Source: Cupriavidus sp. 2SB
Lineage (GTDB): Bacteria > Pseudomonadota > Gammaproteobacteria > Burkholderiales > Burkholderiaceae
Length of the DNA: 41,626 nucleotides
Reading direction: 5' to 3'
Assembly: GCF_005503625.1 (NCBI RefSeq)
Contig: NZ_SCMX01000063.1
Span: 1 to 41,626 of the forward strand
Notes under the pieces: generated by a model
Database searches by the model: none
What the model saw: only the letters and a program-made list of their open reading frames with translations
What the model was told of the DNA's origin: nothing
Shown: piece after piece, positions 8,942 through 15,989 of the stretch
Numbering within the stretch: position 1 is the first letter of the stretch
Layout: every line of letters starts with the position of its first letter
Position numbers and translations under genes: made by a program

Positions 8942-9406
8942 TCAAGCCCCAAACCAGGGCAACCCTCGCACGCACCAACCCTCCACCGTCTTGCGATGAT
9001 GGTCCTCATCGCGCGGACCTTCGAAGCCTTCGAGTACGTCCATCGCAAACTGGTAGCCTGCCTCGGTGGCCACGCGTGCGGCATGCTTCGAGCGGGCAGC
9101 GCTGCGGCACAGGAACAGCACCGGGGCATCGGTGGGAACGCGGGCCTTAAGTTCGGCCACGAAGTTGGGGTTCTGCGTGCCGCCCGGATATGTCGACCAC
9201 TCCACGTGAACCAGTTGCTCCTCCGGCAAGGCAACGCCACCCACCCAATCCAGTTCCGCCTGCGTGCGGACGTCCACGAGCACGGCCTTTGGGTCGGCCT
9301 GAAGTAGGGCATACGACTCTTGCGGTGTCAGCGCGCCGAAGTAGGCAAGCTGGCTCGATTGCTGGCGGTCGTGGGCAGTCTGCAAAAGGGTGTCTCGGGT
9401 AGTCAT
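8942..9406 (-). CDS. Rhodanese-like sulfurtransferase
   Basis: 154 aa single rhodanese domain, soluble, no signal peptide. The domain starts with ESYALLQADPKAVLVDVRT and has the active-site loop CRSAARS after VLFL: a six-residue loop opening with the catalytic Cys, the size associated with sulfur rather than phosphate or arsenate chemistry. It could move persulfide sulfur in thiosulfate detoxification or cofactor/tRNA thiolation; the partner is unknown. The frame extends upstream to a TTG at 9424, but the ATG at 9406 (MTTRDTLL) is preferred because TTG has no visible ribosome site. It is transcribed alone and divergently from the glnA regulatory region. Confidence 0.9.
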   Translation of the reverse strand: MTTRDTLLQTAHDRQQSSQLAYFGALTPQESYALLQADPKAVLVDVRTQAELDWVGGVALPEEQLVHVEWSTYPGGTQNPNFVAELKARVPTDAPVLFLCRSAARSKHAARVATEAGYQFAMDVLEGFEGPRDEDHHRKTVEGWCVRGLPWFGA

Positions 9407-9569
9407 GTTTTCTGACGGCGTCAATGAGTGCGGCGGGGATATCTACGGCGGGATGCGCAAGGACAACAGGAGCAGGGCGCGGTCGGCAGGGGGCTGTGAA
9501 CCTGCCCCGATCGGCGCTATTCTAGCGCGCGGCCGTTGCGACGGCCCGAAAAATGGCGGATGCCAGAAC

Positions 9570-9644
9570 GCATCGTTTTGGTGCTGACGCAAGGGGAAGG
9601 CACTTGTATGGTGCGTTTCCTTGAGTTGCGCACCGTTATGGTGT
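9570..9644 (+). promoter_or_regulatory. Three tandem NtrC-type enhancer sites upstream of glnA
   Basis: Three dyads match the NtrC consensus GCACC-N5-GGTGC: GCATC-N5-GGTGC (9570-9584), GCACT-N5-GGTGC (9600-9614) and GCACC-N5-GGTGT (9630-9644). Their starts are exactly 30 bp apart, about three helical turns, placing all on one DNA face. They lie about 180-250 bp upstream of a sigma-54 promoter, a usual enhancer distance, and the same locus encodes NtrB and NtrC. Phosphorylated NtrC would oligomerise here and activate glnA under nitrogen limitation. Confidence 0.82.
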
Positions 9645-9820
9645 TTCATGGGTGTCGAGCCCACGCCCACGGGCGGGGCCGATGTGATGTGGCCGACGCG
9701 GCAAAGTGGGTTCGCAGTCAGTTGTATGCAATCCGCGTCCCCCGTCTCAGTGCGATGGCGCCGGCCCCTGCACGTTTTTCGGGAAGTCCGTGCGATTGGC
9801 GGCCGTGGGACGGACTTCGT

Positions 9821-9836
9821 TGGCACGCTTTCTGCT
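9821..9836 (+). promoter_or_regulatory. Sigma-54 (RpoN) promoter of glnA
   Basis: TGGCACG-N4-CTGCT at 9821-9836 carries the invariant GG (9822-9823) and GC (9834-9835) exactly 10 bp apart, matching the -24/-12 consensus TGGCACG-N4-TTGC with one change. The expected start is near 9847, giving a leader of about 90 nt. With the upstream NtrC-like sites it forms a complete NtrC/RpoN control region. Confidence 0.85.
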
Positions 9837-9936
9837 AACATCCCTCGTCCCTTTTGGGTGGCCTGGATCGGTTCTTCGATCGGTCGCACCAACAATGGCT
9901 TTCTCAGACACCGCCTCGAATTTCCAGGAGATAGGC

Positions 9937-11352
9937 ATGGCGCAGAGCGTTGCAGATGTGATGAAGCTCGTGAAGGAAAACGACGTCAAGTTCGTCGACT
10001 TCCGTTTCACGGATACCAAGGGCAAGGAACAGCACGTTTCGGTTCCGACGTCGCACTTCGACGAAGACAAGTTCGAAAGCGGCCATGCCTTTGACGGTTC
10101 GTCCATCGCCGGCTGGAAGGGTATCGAAGCATCGGACATGCTGCTGATGCCGGACTCGGGTACTGCTTACATCGACCCGTTCTATGAAGAACCGACCCTG
10201 GTCCTGACCTGCGACGTGATCGAACCGTCGGACGGCAAGGGCTACGACCGCGACCCGCGTTCGATCGCCAAGCGCGCCGAAGCCTACCTGAAGAGCACCG
10301 GCCTGGGCGACACCGCTTTCTTCGGTCCGGAACCCGAGTTCTTCATTTTCGACGGCGTGACCTGGAACATCGACATGCAGGGCTGCTCGGTGAAGATCCA
10401 GTCGGAAGAAGCACCGTGGTCGTCGGCCAAGGAATTCGAGCACGGCAACAGCGGTCACCGTCCGGGCAAGAAGGGCGGCTACTTCCCGGTTGCCCCGATC
10501 GACACGTTCCAGGACATGCGTTCGGAAATGTGCCTGATTCTCGAATCGCTGGGCATTCCCGTTGAAGTGCACCACCACGAAGTGGCTGGCCAGGGCCAGA
10601 ACGAAATCGGCACGCGCTTCAGCACGCTGGTGCAACGCGCCGACTGGACGCAACTGCAGAAGTACGTGATCCAGAACGTGGCACACACGTATGGCAAGAC
10701 CGCTACGTTCATGCCGAAGCCGATCGTTGGCGACAACGGTTCGGGCATGCACGTTCACCAGTCCGTGTGGAAGGACGGCCAGAACCTGTTCGCAGGCAAC
10801 GGCTATGCCGGCCTGTCGGAATTCGCGCTGTACTACATCGGCGGCATCATCAAGCACGCCCGCGCGCTGAACGCCATCACCAACCCGGGTACGAACTCGT
10901 ACAAGCGTCTGGTGCCGGGCTTCGAAGCGCCGGTGAAGCTGGCCTACTCGGCCCGTAACCGTTCGGCCTCGATCCGTATTCCGTACGTTGCCAACCCGAA
11001 GGGCCGCCGTATCGAAACGCGCTTCCCGGATCCGCTGATGAACCCGTACCTGGGCTTCTCGGCACTGCTGATGGCTGGCCTGGACGGCGTCATGAACAAG
11101 ATCCACCCGGGCGAAGCGGCTGACAAGAACCTGTACGACCTGCCGCCGGAAGAAGACGCGAAGATCCCGACCGTCTGCTCGAGCCTCGACCAGTCCCTGG
11201 AGTACCTGGACAACGACCGCGAGTTCCTGACGCGCGGTGGTGTGTTCTCGAACTCGATGCTGGACGCCTACATCGAACTCAAGATGGAAGAAGTCACGCG
11301 TTTCCGCATGACCACTCACCCGATCGAGTTCGACATGTACTACTCGCTGTAA
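9937..11352 (+). CDS. glnA: Glutamine synthetase, type I
   Basis: 471 aa. Makes glutamine from glutamate, ammonia and ATP in the cytoplasm; dodecameric GSI. The start at 9937 (MAQSVADVMKLV) has AGGAG at 9926-9930 and gives the standard family length; the open frame further upstream runs through the promoter and is not coding. Visible landmarks are the N-terminal beta-grasp latch (FVDFRFTDTKGKEQHVSVP), GPEPEFFIFD, the ATP loop HRPGKKGGYFP, the metal/glutamate motif EVHHHEVAGQGQNEIG, and NLYDLPPEE with Tyr400, the adenylylation site. It should therefore be covalently regulated by GlnE. Transcription is probably sigma-54/NtrC driven, and the gene ends at an intrinsic terminator at 11401-11432. 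Confidence 0.98.
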   Translation: MAQSVADVMKLVKENDVKFVDFRFTDTKGKEQHVSVPTSHFDEDKFESGHAFDGSSIAGWKGIEASDMLLMPDSGTAYIDPFYEEPTLVLTCDVIEPSDGKGYDRDPRSIAKRAEAYLKSTGLGDTAFFGPEPEFFIFDGVTWNIDMQGCSVKIQSEEAPWSSAKEFEHGNSGHRPGKKGGYFPVAPIDTFQDMRSEMCLILESLGIPVEVHHHEVAGQGQNEIGTRFSTLVQRADWTQLQKYVIQNVAHTYGKTATFMPKPIVGDNGSGMHVHQSVWKDGQNLFAGNGYAGLSEFALYYIGGIIKHARALNAITNPGTNSYKRLVPGFEAPVKLAYSARNRSASIRIPYVANPKGRRIETRFPDPLMNPYLGFSALLMAGLDGVMNKIHPGEAADKNLYDLPPEEDAKIPTVCSSLDQSLEYLDNDREFLTRGGVFSNSMLDAYIELKMEEVTRFRMTTHPIEFDMYYSL

Positions 11353-11400
11353 AGCGCGTCGTGCGTTGCCAGGTTGCGACCGGGCAACAGTTGCACCAGG

Positions 11401-11432
11401 AAGGGGCGGCTTCGGCTGTCCCTTTTTGTTTT
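11401..11432 (+). terminator. Intrinsic terminator of glnA
   Basis: GGGGCGGC-TTCG-GCTGTCCC, an 8-bp stem with two G-U pairs and a UUCG tetraloop, extended by two A-U pairs and followed by TTTTTGTTTT. This separates glnA from the downstream DUF4124-glnL-glnG genes, so the two-component genes need read-through or their own promoter. Confidence 0.88.
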
Positions 11433-11477
11433 GCAGAAGCGTTGATCGCTAGAATGGGGACTCTTTTCCTAACCTTC

Positions 11478-12068
11478 ATGCCGATGTTCATGCAAGCGAT
11501 TCCGAACCAGATCGACGGCCGCGCCGACAGCGTGCCAATGCACCAGATGCGGGTGGGTTTCACCATTCTGGTGATGGCCGTGACAAGCCTGCTGGCCGTG
11601 TGGAGCGCCCCAGCGCCTGCACAATCGTCGGATGTCTACATGTGCAAGGGTGCCGGTGGCGTGCCTGAGTACCGCAATGGCAATCCCGGCAACAGCAAGG
11701 ACTGCAAGCGCCTGAACCTGCCGGATGTGGTCACCGTGCCCGGCACGCGCAGCGGTGGCGGTGCAACGTCGGGCGGCGCAGCCAAGGCAGCAGCCACTTC
11801 GCCGGCGGCGTTTCCGCGCGTGGATACCGCTACGCAGCGTAGCCGGGACGGCGAGCGCCGTGGCGTGCTGGAGCAGGAGCTGCAGAGCGAGGAAGCCAAG
11901 CTTGCCGGGTTGCGTGCCGAATACAACAACGGCGAACCCGAGCGCCAGGGCAACGAGCGCAACTATCAGAAATATCTCGATCGCACGGCACGGCTGCGCG
12001 ATGACGTCGCGCGCAGCGAGGCCAACGTGGCATCGCTGAAGCGCGAATTGTCGACCCTCAAGGATTGA
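11478..12068 (+). CDS. DUF4124-type periplasmic protein with C-terminal coiled coil
   Basis: About 196 aa. A hydrophobic signal segment (FTILVMAVTSLLAVWSAPAPAQ, ending near residue 46) is followed by a short DUF4124-like region with two Cys (YMCKGAGGVPEYRN and DCKRLNLP). Then comes an Ala/Gly-rich linker and a charged helical tail (about residues 125-196) likely to form a coiled coil. Function is not known; family members are small exported proteins of Betaproteobacteria. The start is uncertain: ATG 11478 follows a possible promoter (TTGTTT, 18 bp, TAGAAT at 11451-11456), while ATG 11547 sits just before the signal peptide. Its TGA overlaps a possible TTG of glnL and the glnL ATG is 5 nt further on, so it is probably co-transcribed with glnL. 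Confidence 0.7.
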   Translation: MPMFMQAIPNQIDGRADSVPMHQMRVGFTILVMAVTSLLAVWSAPAPAQSSDVYMCKGAGGVPEYRNGNPGNSKDCKRLNLPDVVTVPGTRSGGGATSGGAAKAAATSPAAFPRVDTATQRSRDGERRGVLEQELQSEEAKLAGLRAEYNNGEPERQGNERNYQKYLDRTARLRDDVARSEANVASLKRELSTLKD

Positions 12069-12073
12069 AAACA

Positions 12074-13237
12074 ATGCGTCGCCTGATTCGCGGAGTCTCA
12101 CGCAAAGTCACCGGAGCGGACCGCAAGCCGGATGCCGCCACGGCGGAGCCGCGCGAGGCCGATGTCGTGCCGCTGGGCGACGTGACCTTCCATCCCGGCC
12201 TGGACGTGGTGGCCAACCCCGTGCTGCTCGTGCGCCAGCCGGGCCTGCGCGTGGTGTATGCCAATCCGGCGGCCGAGGCCAGCTTTGCCATCTCCCGCAA
12301 GGCCATGGTGGAACTGACCTTGCCGGACCTGTTCGGTGAATCGGAAGAGCTTGATGCGATGATCGAGACGGTCATTGCGCGCCAGATCGACGTGCGCCGC
12401 CAGGACCTGATCCTGCGTCCGCCACTGCAGGAGGCGCTGCATGCGCACGTGGTGATTGGCGGCATCGAGGGCAGTGCCAGCACTGTGCTGGTGGAGATCC
12501 TGCTCAACGAGCAGAAGGTCAGGAGCGACCGTGAGGAACGCATCCTCGATCTCACTTCGGCCAACAAGGAACTGATCCGCAATCTGGCCCACGAGATCAA
12601 GAATCCGCTCGGTGGCATTCGTGGCGCGGCGCAGTTGCTGGAGTTCGAACTGCCCGAACGGGCGCTGCGCGAGTACACCCAGGTCATCATCAAGGAGTCC
12701 GACCGGCTGCAGACGCTGGTGGACCGGTTGCTGGAGCCGCATCGGCACCCGCATATCGTCTCGGACCTGAATATCCACGAGGTGCTGGAGCGCGTGCGCT
12801 CCGTGGTACTCGCGGAGTTCCCGAATGGGCTCGACATCGTGCGTGACTACGATGCCAGCCTGCCGGACCTGCGCGGCGACATGGAACAGTTGATCCAGGC
12901 TGTGCTGAACATCGTGCACAACGCGGCGCAGGCGCTGCACGAGCGTATTGCGGCGGGCGACGCGCAGATTGTCCTGCGCACTCGCGTGGCGCGCCAGGTC
13001 ACGATTGCCAAGCGTTTGTACAAGCTGGCATTGGACTTGCATGTAACGGATAACGGCCCGGGCATCCCCGAGGACATACGCGAACGCATCTTCTACCCGC
13101 TGGTTTCGGGCAGGGATGGCGGAAGCGGTCTCGGTCTTACACTCGCTCAAACCTTCGTGCAGCAGCACGAGGGCTTGATCGAATGCGAGAGCCGGCCGGG
13201 CTGCACCGACTTCCGTATCCTGCTGCCGCTGCATTGA
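12074..13237 (+). CDS. glnL: Nitrogen sensor histidine kinase NtrB (GlnL)
   Basis: 387 aa, cytoplasmic, no membrane segments. A PAS domain (about 30-140) is followed by the dimerisation/phospho-acceptor helix with H173 in the motif AHEIKNPLGGIRGAAQLLE, then the HATPase domain with N box NIVHNAAQAL, G1 DNGPGIPEDI and G2 GGSGLGLTLAQT. It phosphorylates NtrC under nitrogen limitation and, with PII, dephosphorylates it when nitrogen is plentiful. AAGGA at 12060-12064 lies 9 nt before ATG 12074, which is preferred over the TTG at 12065 that overlaps the upstream stop. Forms a pair with the downstream ntrC gene. Confidence 0.95.
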   Translation: MRRLIRGVSRKVTGADRKPDAATAEPREADVVPLGDVTFHPGLDVVANPVLLVRQPGLRVVYANPAAEASFAISRKAMVELTLPDLFGESEELDAMIETVIARQIDVRRQDLILRPPLQEALHAHVVIGGIEGSASTVLVEILLNEQKVRSDREERILDLTSANKELIRNLAHEIKNPLGGIRGAAQLLEFELPERALREYTQVIIKESDRLQTLVDRLLEPHRHPHIVSDLNIHEVLERVRSVVLAEFPNGLDIVRDYDASLPDLRGDMEQLIQAVLNIVHNAAQALHERIAAGDAQIVLRTRVARQVTIAKRLYKLALDLHVTDNGPGIPEDIRERIFYPLVSGRDGGSGLGLTLAQTFVQQHEGLIECESRPGCTDFRILLPLH

Positions 13238-13297
13238 TCGCCGGTTGTGCCACGGCGCTCCGGTGCGCGCGGACCAGCGGGTCACACGGGAGACCAT

Positions 13298-14884
13298 ATG
13301 ACACCGAGCAGACAAGCGACGCACATGAAGCCGATCTGGATAGTCGACGACGATCAATCAATCCGCTGGGTCCTTGAAAAGGCCCTTGCACGTGAAAGCC
13401 TGCTCTCCCGCAGTTTTACCAATGTCCGCGACGTGCTCGCGGCGCTGGAAGAGGACGAGCCGCAGGTCCTGATTTCGGATATCCGCATGCCCGGCGGTTC
13501 CGGCCTCGACCTGTTGCAGGCCCTCAAGGCTCGCCATCCGGGGCTACCGGTCATCGTGATGACCGCCTACTCGGATCTGGATAGCGCCGTGGCGGCGTTC
13601 CAGGGCGGTGCGTTCGAGTACCTCGCCAAGCCATTCGACGTGGACAAGGCGGTGGAACTGATTCGCCGTGCGCTCGAAGAGAGCCTGCGCGAAGAAGAAA
13701 TGGAGGACCGCCTTGTCGATGCGCCCGAGATCCTGGGCCAGGCGCCGGCGATGCAGGACGTATTCCGCGCGATCGGACGCCTGTCGCAGTCCAACGTCAC
13801 AGTGATGATCACTGGCGAGTCAGGGACCGGCAAGGAGCTCGTCGCCCGCGCCCTGCACAAGCACAGTCCGCGTGCCAATGGCCCGTTCATCGCGCTGAAC
13901 ACTGCGGCGATTCCGAAAGACCTTCTCGAATCGGAACTGTTCGGCCATGAGCGCGGCGCGTTCACCGGCGCGCAGACCATGCGGCGTGGTCGATTCGAAC
14001 AGGCCGAAGGCGGCACGCTGTTTCTCGATGAAATCGGCGATATGCCATTCGATCTCCAGACGCGATTGCTGCGTGTGCTGAGCGATGGCAATTTCTATCG
14101 CGTCGGTGGGCACAACCCGCTGCGTGCCAACGTGCGCGTGATTGCTGCCACCCACCAGAACCTGGAAACGCGCGTCAAGGAAGGGCTGTTCCGCGAGGAC
14201 TTGTTTCACCGCCTGAACGTGATTCGCCTGCGCCTGCCGCCGCTGCGCGAGCGTCCGGAGGACATCACGCTGCTGGCACGCCATTTCCTGCAGAAGAGCG
14301 CCAAGGAGCTCGGCGTAGAACCGAAGCGTATGTCAGACGAGGCGCTGAGCTACGTCAGCACGCTGCCGTTCCCCGGCAACGTGCGCCAGCTGGAGAACCT
14401 CTGCAACTGGCTCACCGTGATGGCGCCGGCCCAGACGATCGAGGTCAAGGATCTGCCGCGCGAAATGATCGGCACGGGGACGGGCGACAGCCAGGCGCCG
14501 GCACGTTCCCTGGCAACGGAGTCGCGACCGGCCAGCGAATACGACGCGATCGAATCGCCCGACTACGGCATGCACGCGTCGGGCGATGGCGACATGATGG
14601 TGGCAACGCGTCCGCCCATGGTGATTCCTGGCCAGGCTGCCGCGCCGGTATTCGCGGCAGCGGCTATCGCGCAAAGCTGGGAAAACCTGCTGGCAGGCGA
14701 AGCGAAGTCGATGCTGGAAGCGGGTCAGCCCGAGGTGATGGATGTGCTGACGCGCCGTTTCGAAAAAGCCGTACTCGAAGCCGCACTAGGCGTCACCCGT
14801 GGCCGCCGTGTGGAAGCCGCAACGCGTCTGGGGATCGGTAGAAATACAATCACGCGGAAGCTGCAGGAGTTGGGGTTTGATTGA
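13298..14884 (+). CDS. glnG: Nitrogen response regulator NtrC (GlnG), sigma-54 activator
   Basis: 528 aa from ATG 13298, chosen for the GGGAG at 13288-13292; the in-frame ATG at 13325 (MKPIWIVDDDQ) is the alternative. The receiver domain has the acidic pocket and phospho-acceptor Asp (LISDIRMPGG, D61), the Thr of MTAYSD and the Lys of AKPFD. The AAA+ domain has Walker A GESGTGKE, the sigma-54 contact loop GAFTGA and Walker B GGTLFLDEIGD. A Pro/Ala-rich linker of about 120 residues follows, longer than in enteric NtrC, and a C-terminal Fis-type helix-turn-helix (AATRLGIGRNTITRKLQELG). It should bind the three sites at 9570-9644 and drive glnA with RpoN. Confidence 0.96.
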   Translation: MTPSRQATHMKPIWIVDDDQSIRWVLEKALARESLLSRSFTNVRDVLAALEEDEPQVLISDIRMPGGSGLDLLQALKARHPGLPVIVMTAYSDLDSAVAAFQGGAFEYLAKPFDVDKAVELIRRALEESLREEEMEDRLVDAPEILGQAPAMQDVFRAIGRLSQSNVTVMITGESGTGKELVARALHKHSPRANGPFIALNTAAIPKDLLESELFGHERGAFTGAQTMRRGRFEQAEGGTLFLDEIGDMPFDLQTRLLRVLSDGNFYRVGGHNPLRANVRVIAATHQNLETRVKEGLFREDLFHRLNVIRLRLPPLRERPEDITLLARHFLQKSAKELGVEPKRMSDEALSYVSTLPFPGNVRQLENLCNWLTVMAPAQTIEVKDLPREMIGTGTGDSQAPARSLATESRPASEYDAIESPDYGMHASGDGDMMVATRPPMVIPGQAAAPVFAAAAIAQSWENLLAGEAKSMLEAGQPEVMDVLTRRFEKAVLEAALGVTRGRRVEAATRLGIGRNTITRKLQELGFD

Positions 14885-14907
14885 GTGGGTGTTTGATCCA
14901 CTGATTG

Positions 14908-14967
14908 TTTTCTCCCTCTCCCGCTGATTCCTGTCTCCCCTCCCCGCTTGCGGGAGAGGGGAGAAAA
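14908..14967. repeat. REP-like palindromic element, copy 2 (convergent gap)
   Basis: Left arm TTTTCTCCCTCTCCCGC (14908-14924) and right arm GCGGGAGAGGGGAGAAAA (14950-14967) pair over 17 bp with one bulge. A second left arm (14934-14947) also pairs with the right arm around a TT loop, so two alternative hairpins compete. It shares the 15-nt core GCGGGAGAGGGGAGA with 8912-8926. Like copy 1 it lies between converging genes (glnG end 14884, HAD gene end 14979). It may act as a transcription block or mRNA end stabiliser, but lacks a free T-tract. Confidence 0.7.
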
Positions 14968-14978
14968 CCAGGGGCGTG

Positions 14979-15782
14979 TCAAAACCCCTGCACCCGCAAC
15001 ACCCGCTCCGCCATCTCCGCAAATCCCTCCCCACCCGCTGCTTCGGTGATATAAGCCGGCTTCATTGGCAGCTTGTCCAGGATGTCCCGGACGTTGGCCA
15101 CGCCCACCGACAGCGGGAAATGTCCGAACATGGCCACGTCATTGGCGGAGTCGCCGATGAACAGCCATTCGTCGCGCTTCGCGTCGATATCGTCCCCGAG
15201 CAATTCCTCTACACAAAGCCGGCTCATCGAGAGCTTGTCGTGCGCGCCAAACCAGCCGTTCACGTGAATCGAGCTGACCGTGGCGGTCATGCCCGCGCCG
15301 CGCATCATGGCCGCAATCTTCTCAACGGCGGCCGGTGGCAACGGAGCTACGTCCTCCGCATGGTCGATTGCGAGGTCGGCGGCATGCCACGCCTGGTCCG
15401 AGGCCAGCGCACAGCCCGGGACTTCGCGCAGGATTTCCTGGCCCAGCGCATGGATCCGGTAGAGGTTCGCATCACGTGTGCTCGCATCGTCCAGGAAACG
15501 CGTCACAAGCTTGTTGTCAATGAGATGGGAGTAGAACGCGCCGTTTTCGCCGATGATTGCGTCGACGGGCCAGAGCCGTACCAGGATTTCGGCCCAGGCT
15601 ATGCAGCGGCCGGTCACCGGGATCACATGCAGGCCGGCGCGCGACAGGCGGTCCAGCGCGAGATAGGTCGAGGCAGGCAGCCGGCCATCGGTGGTCAGCG
15701 TGCCGTCGATGTCGGTCAGGATGCCGCGCACGCGGCGGAGGGCGGCGTCGGGGAGCGATGCGAAGGAAATCGGTGCGGTCAT
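14979..15782 (-). CDS. HAD-superfamily (IIB) phosphatase
   Basis: 267 aa, cytoplasmic. Motif I is LTDIDGTLT (nucleophile and acid/base Asp of DxDGT) near residue 22, motif II VTG, and motif IV FIGDSANDVAMF near residue 221. The long insert between them is the C2-type cap of the Cof/sucrose-phosphatase/mannosyl-3-phosphoglycerate phosphatase group. It should hydrolyse a sugar phosphate or similar metabolite; the substrate is not assigned. The frame opens at 15827, but ATG 15782 (MTAPISFASL) is preferred. A TACAAT (-10-like) lies 12 nt upstream of that ATG with a weak TGCCAC 17 bp before it, suggesting a very short leader. Confidence 0.88.
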   Translation of the reverse strand: MTAPISFASLPDAALRRVRGILTDIDGTLTTDGRLPASTYLALDRLSRAGLHVIPVTGRCIAWAEILVRLWPVDAIIGENGAFYSHLIDNKLVTRFLDDASTRDANLYRIHALGQEILREVPGCALASDQAWHAADLAIDHAEDVAPLPPAAVEKIAAMMRGAGMTATVSSIHVNGWFGAHDKLSMSRLCVEELLGDDIDAKRDEWLFIGDSANDVAMFGHFPLSVGVANVRDILDKLPMKPAYITEAAGGEGFAEMAERVLRVQGF

Positions 15783-15900
15783 GGCGGCGCATTGTAGCTG
15801 GCAGCGGGAGAGCGTGGCACCCGCCATCGCCTGACGTCAATATGCTGCAACATCGGCCGCAGCAAGAAGGGTTTGCCCGGTGTCGCATGACAATCAGGCG

Positions 15901-15934
15901 GCGTAACATGCCTGTCACAAAAAATGCATACAGT
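15901..15934 (+). promoter_or_regulatory. Candidate PhoB box and -10 upstream of ugpB
   Basis: CTGTCAC (15912-15918) is an exact Pho half-site. The matching half 11 bp upstream (GCGTAAC, 15901-15907) agrees at only 4 of 7 positions. A -10-like TACAGT at 15929-15934 starts 10 bp after the half-site, the spacing seen at PhoB-activated promoters lacking a -35. Since ugp operons are commonly phosphate-starvation genes this is plausible, but the weak second half keeps confidence low. Confidence 0.4.
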
Positions 15935-15989
15935 CGGTCGCTTTTTCAAAAAAATCGACGGACCGAACCAAGCCTCAGGAGAATTGCCC

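Noticed and set aside
9526..9556. Perfect hairpin GGCCGT-TGCG-ACGGCC as a rhodanese or glnA terminator
   Set aside because: It lies in a divergent promoter region and is followed by A residues on the plus strand and no T-run on the minus strand.
9706..9936. N-terminal extension of glnA
   Set aside because: The open frame covers the sigma-54 promoter; ATG 9937 has a ribosome site and gives the standard 471-aa protein.
14908..14967. Classic intrinsic terminator for glnG
   Set aside because: The flanking T and A runs belong to the stem itself and no free U-tract follows on either strand; listed as a palindromic repeat instead.
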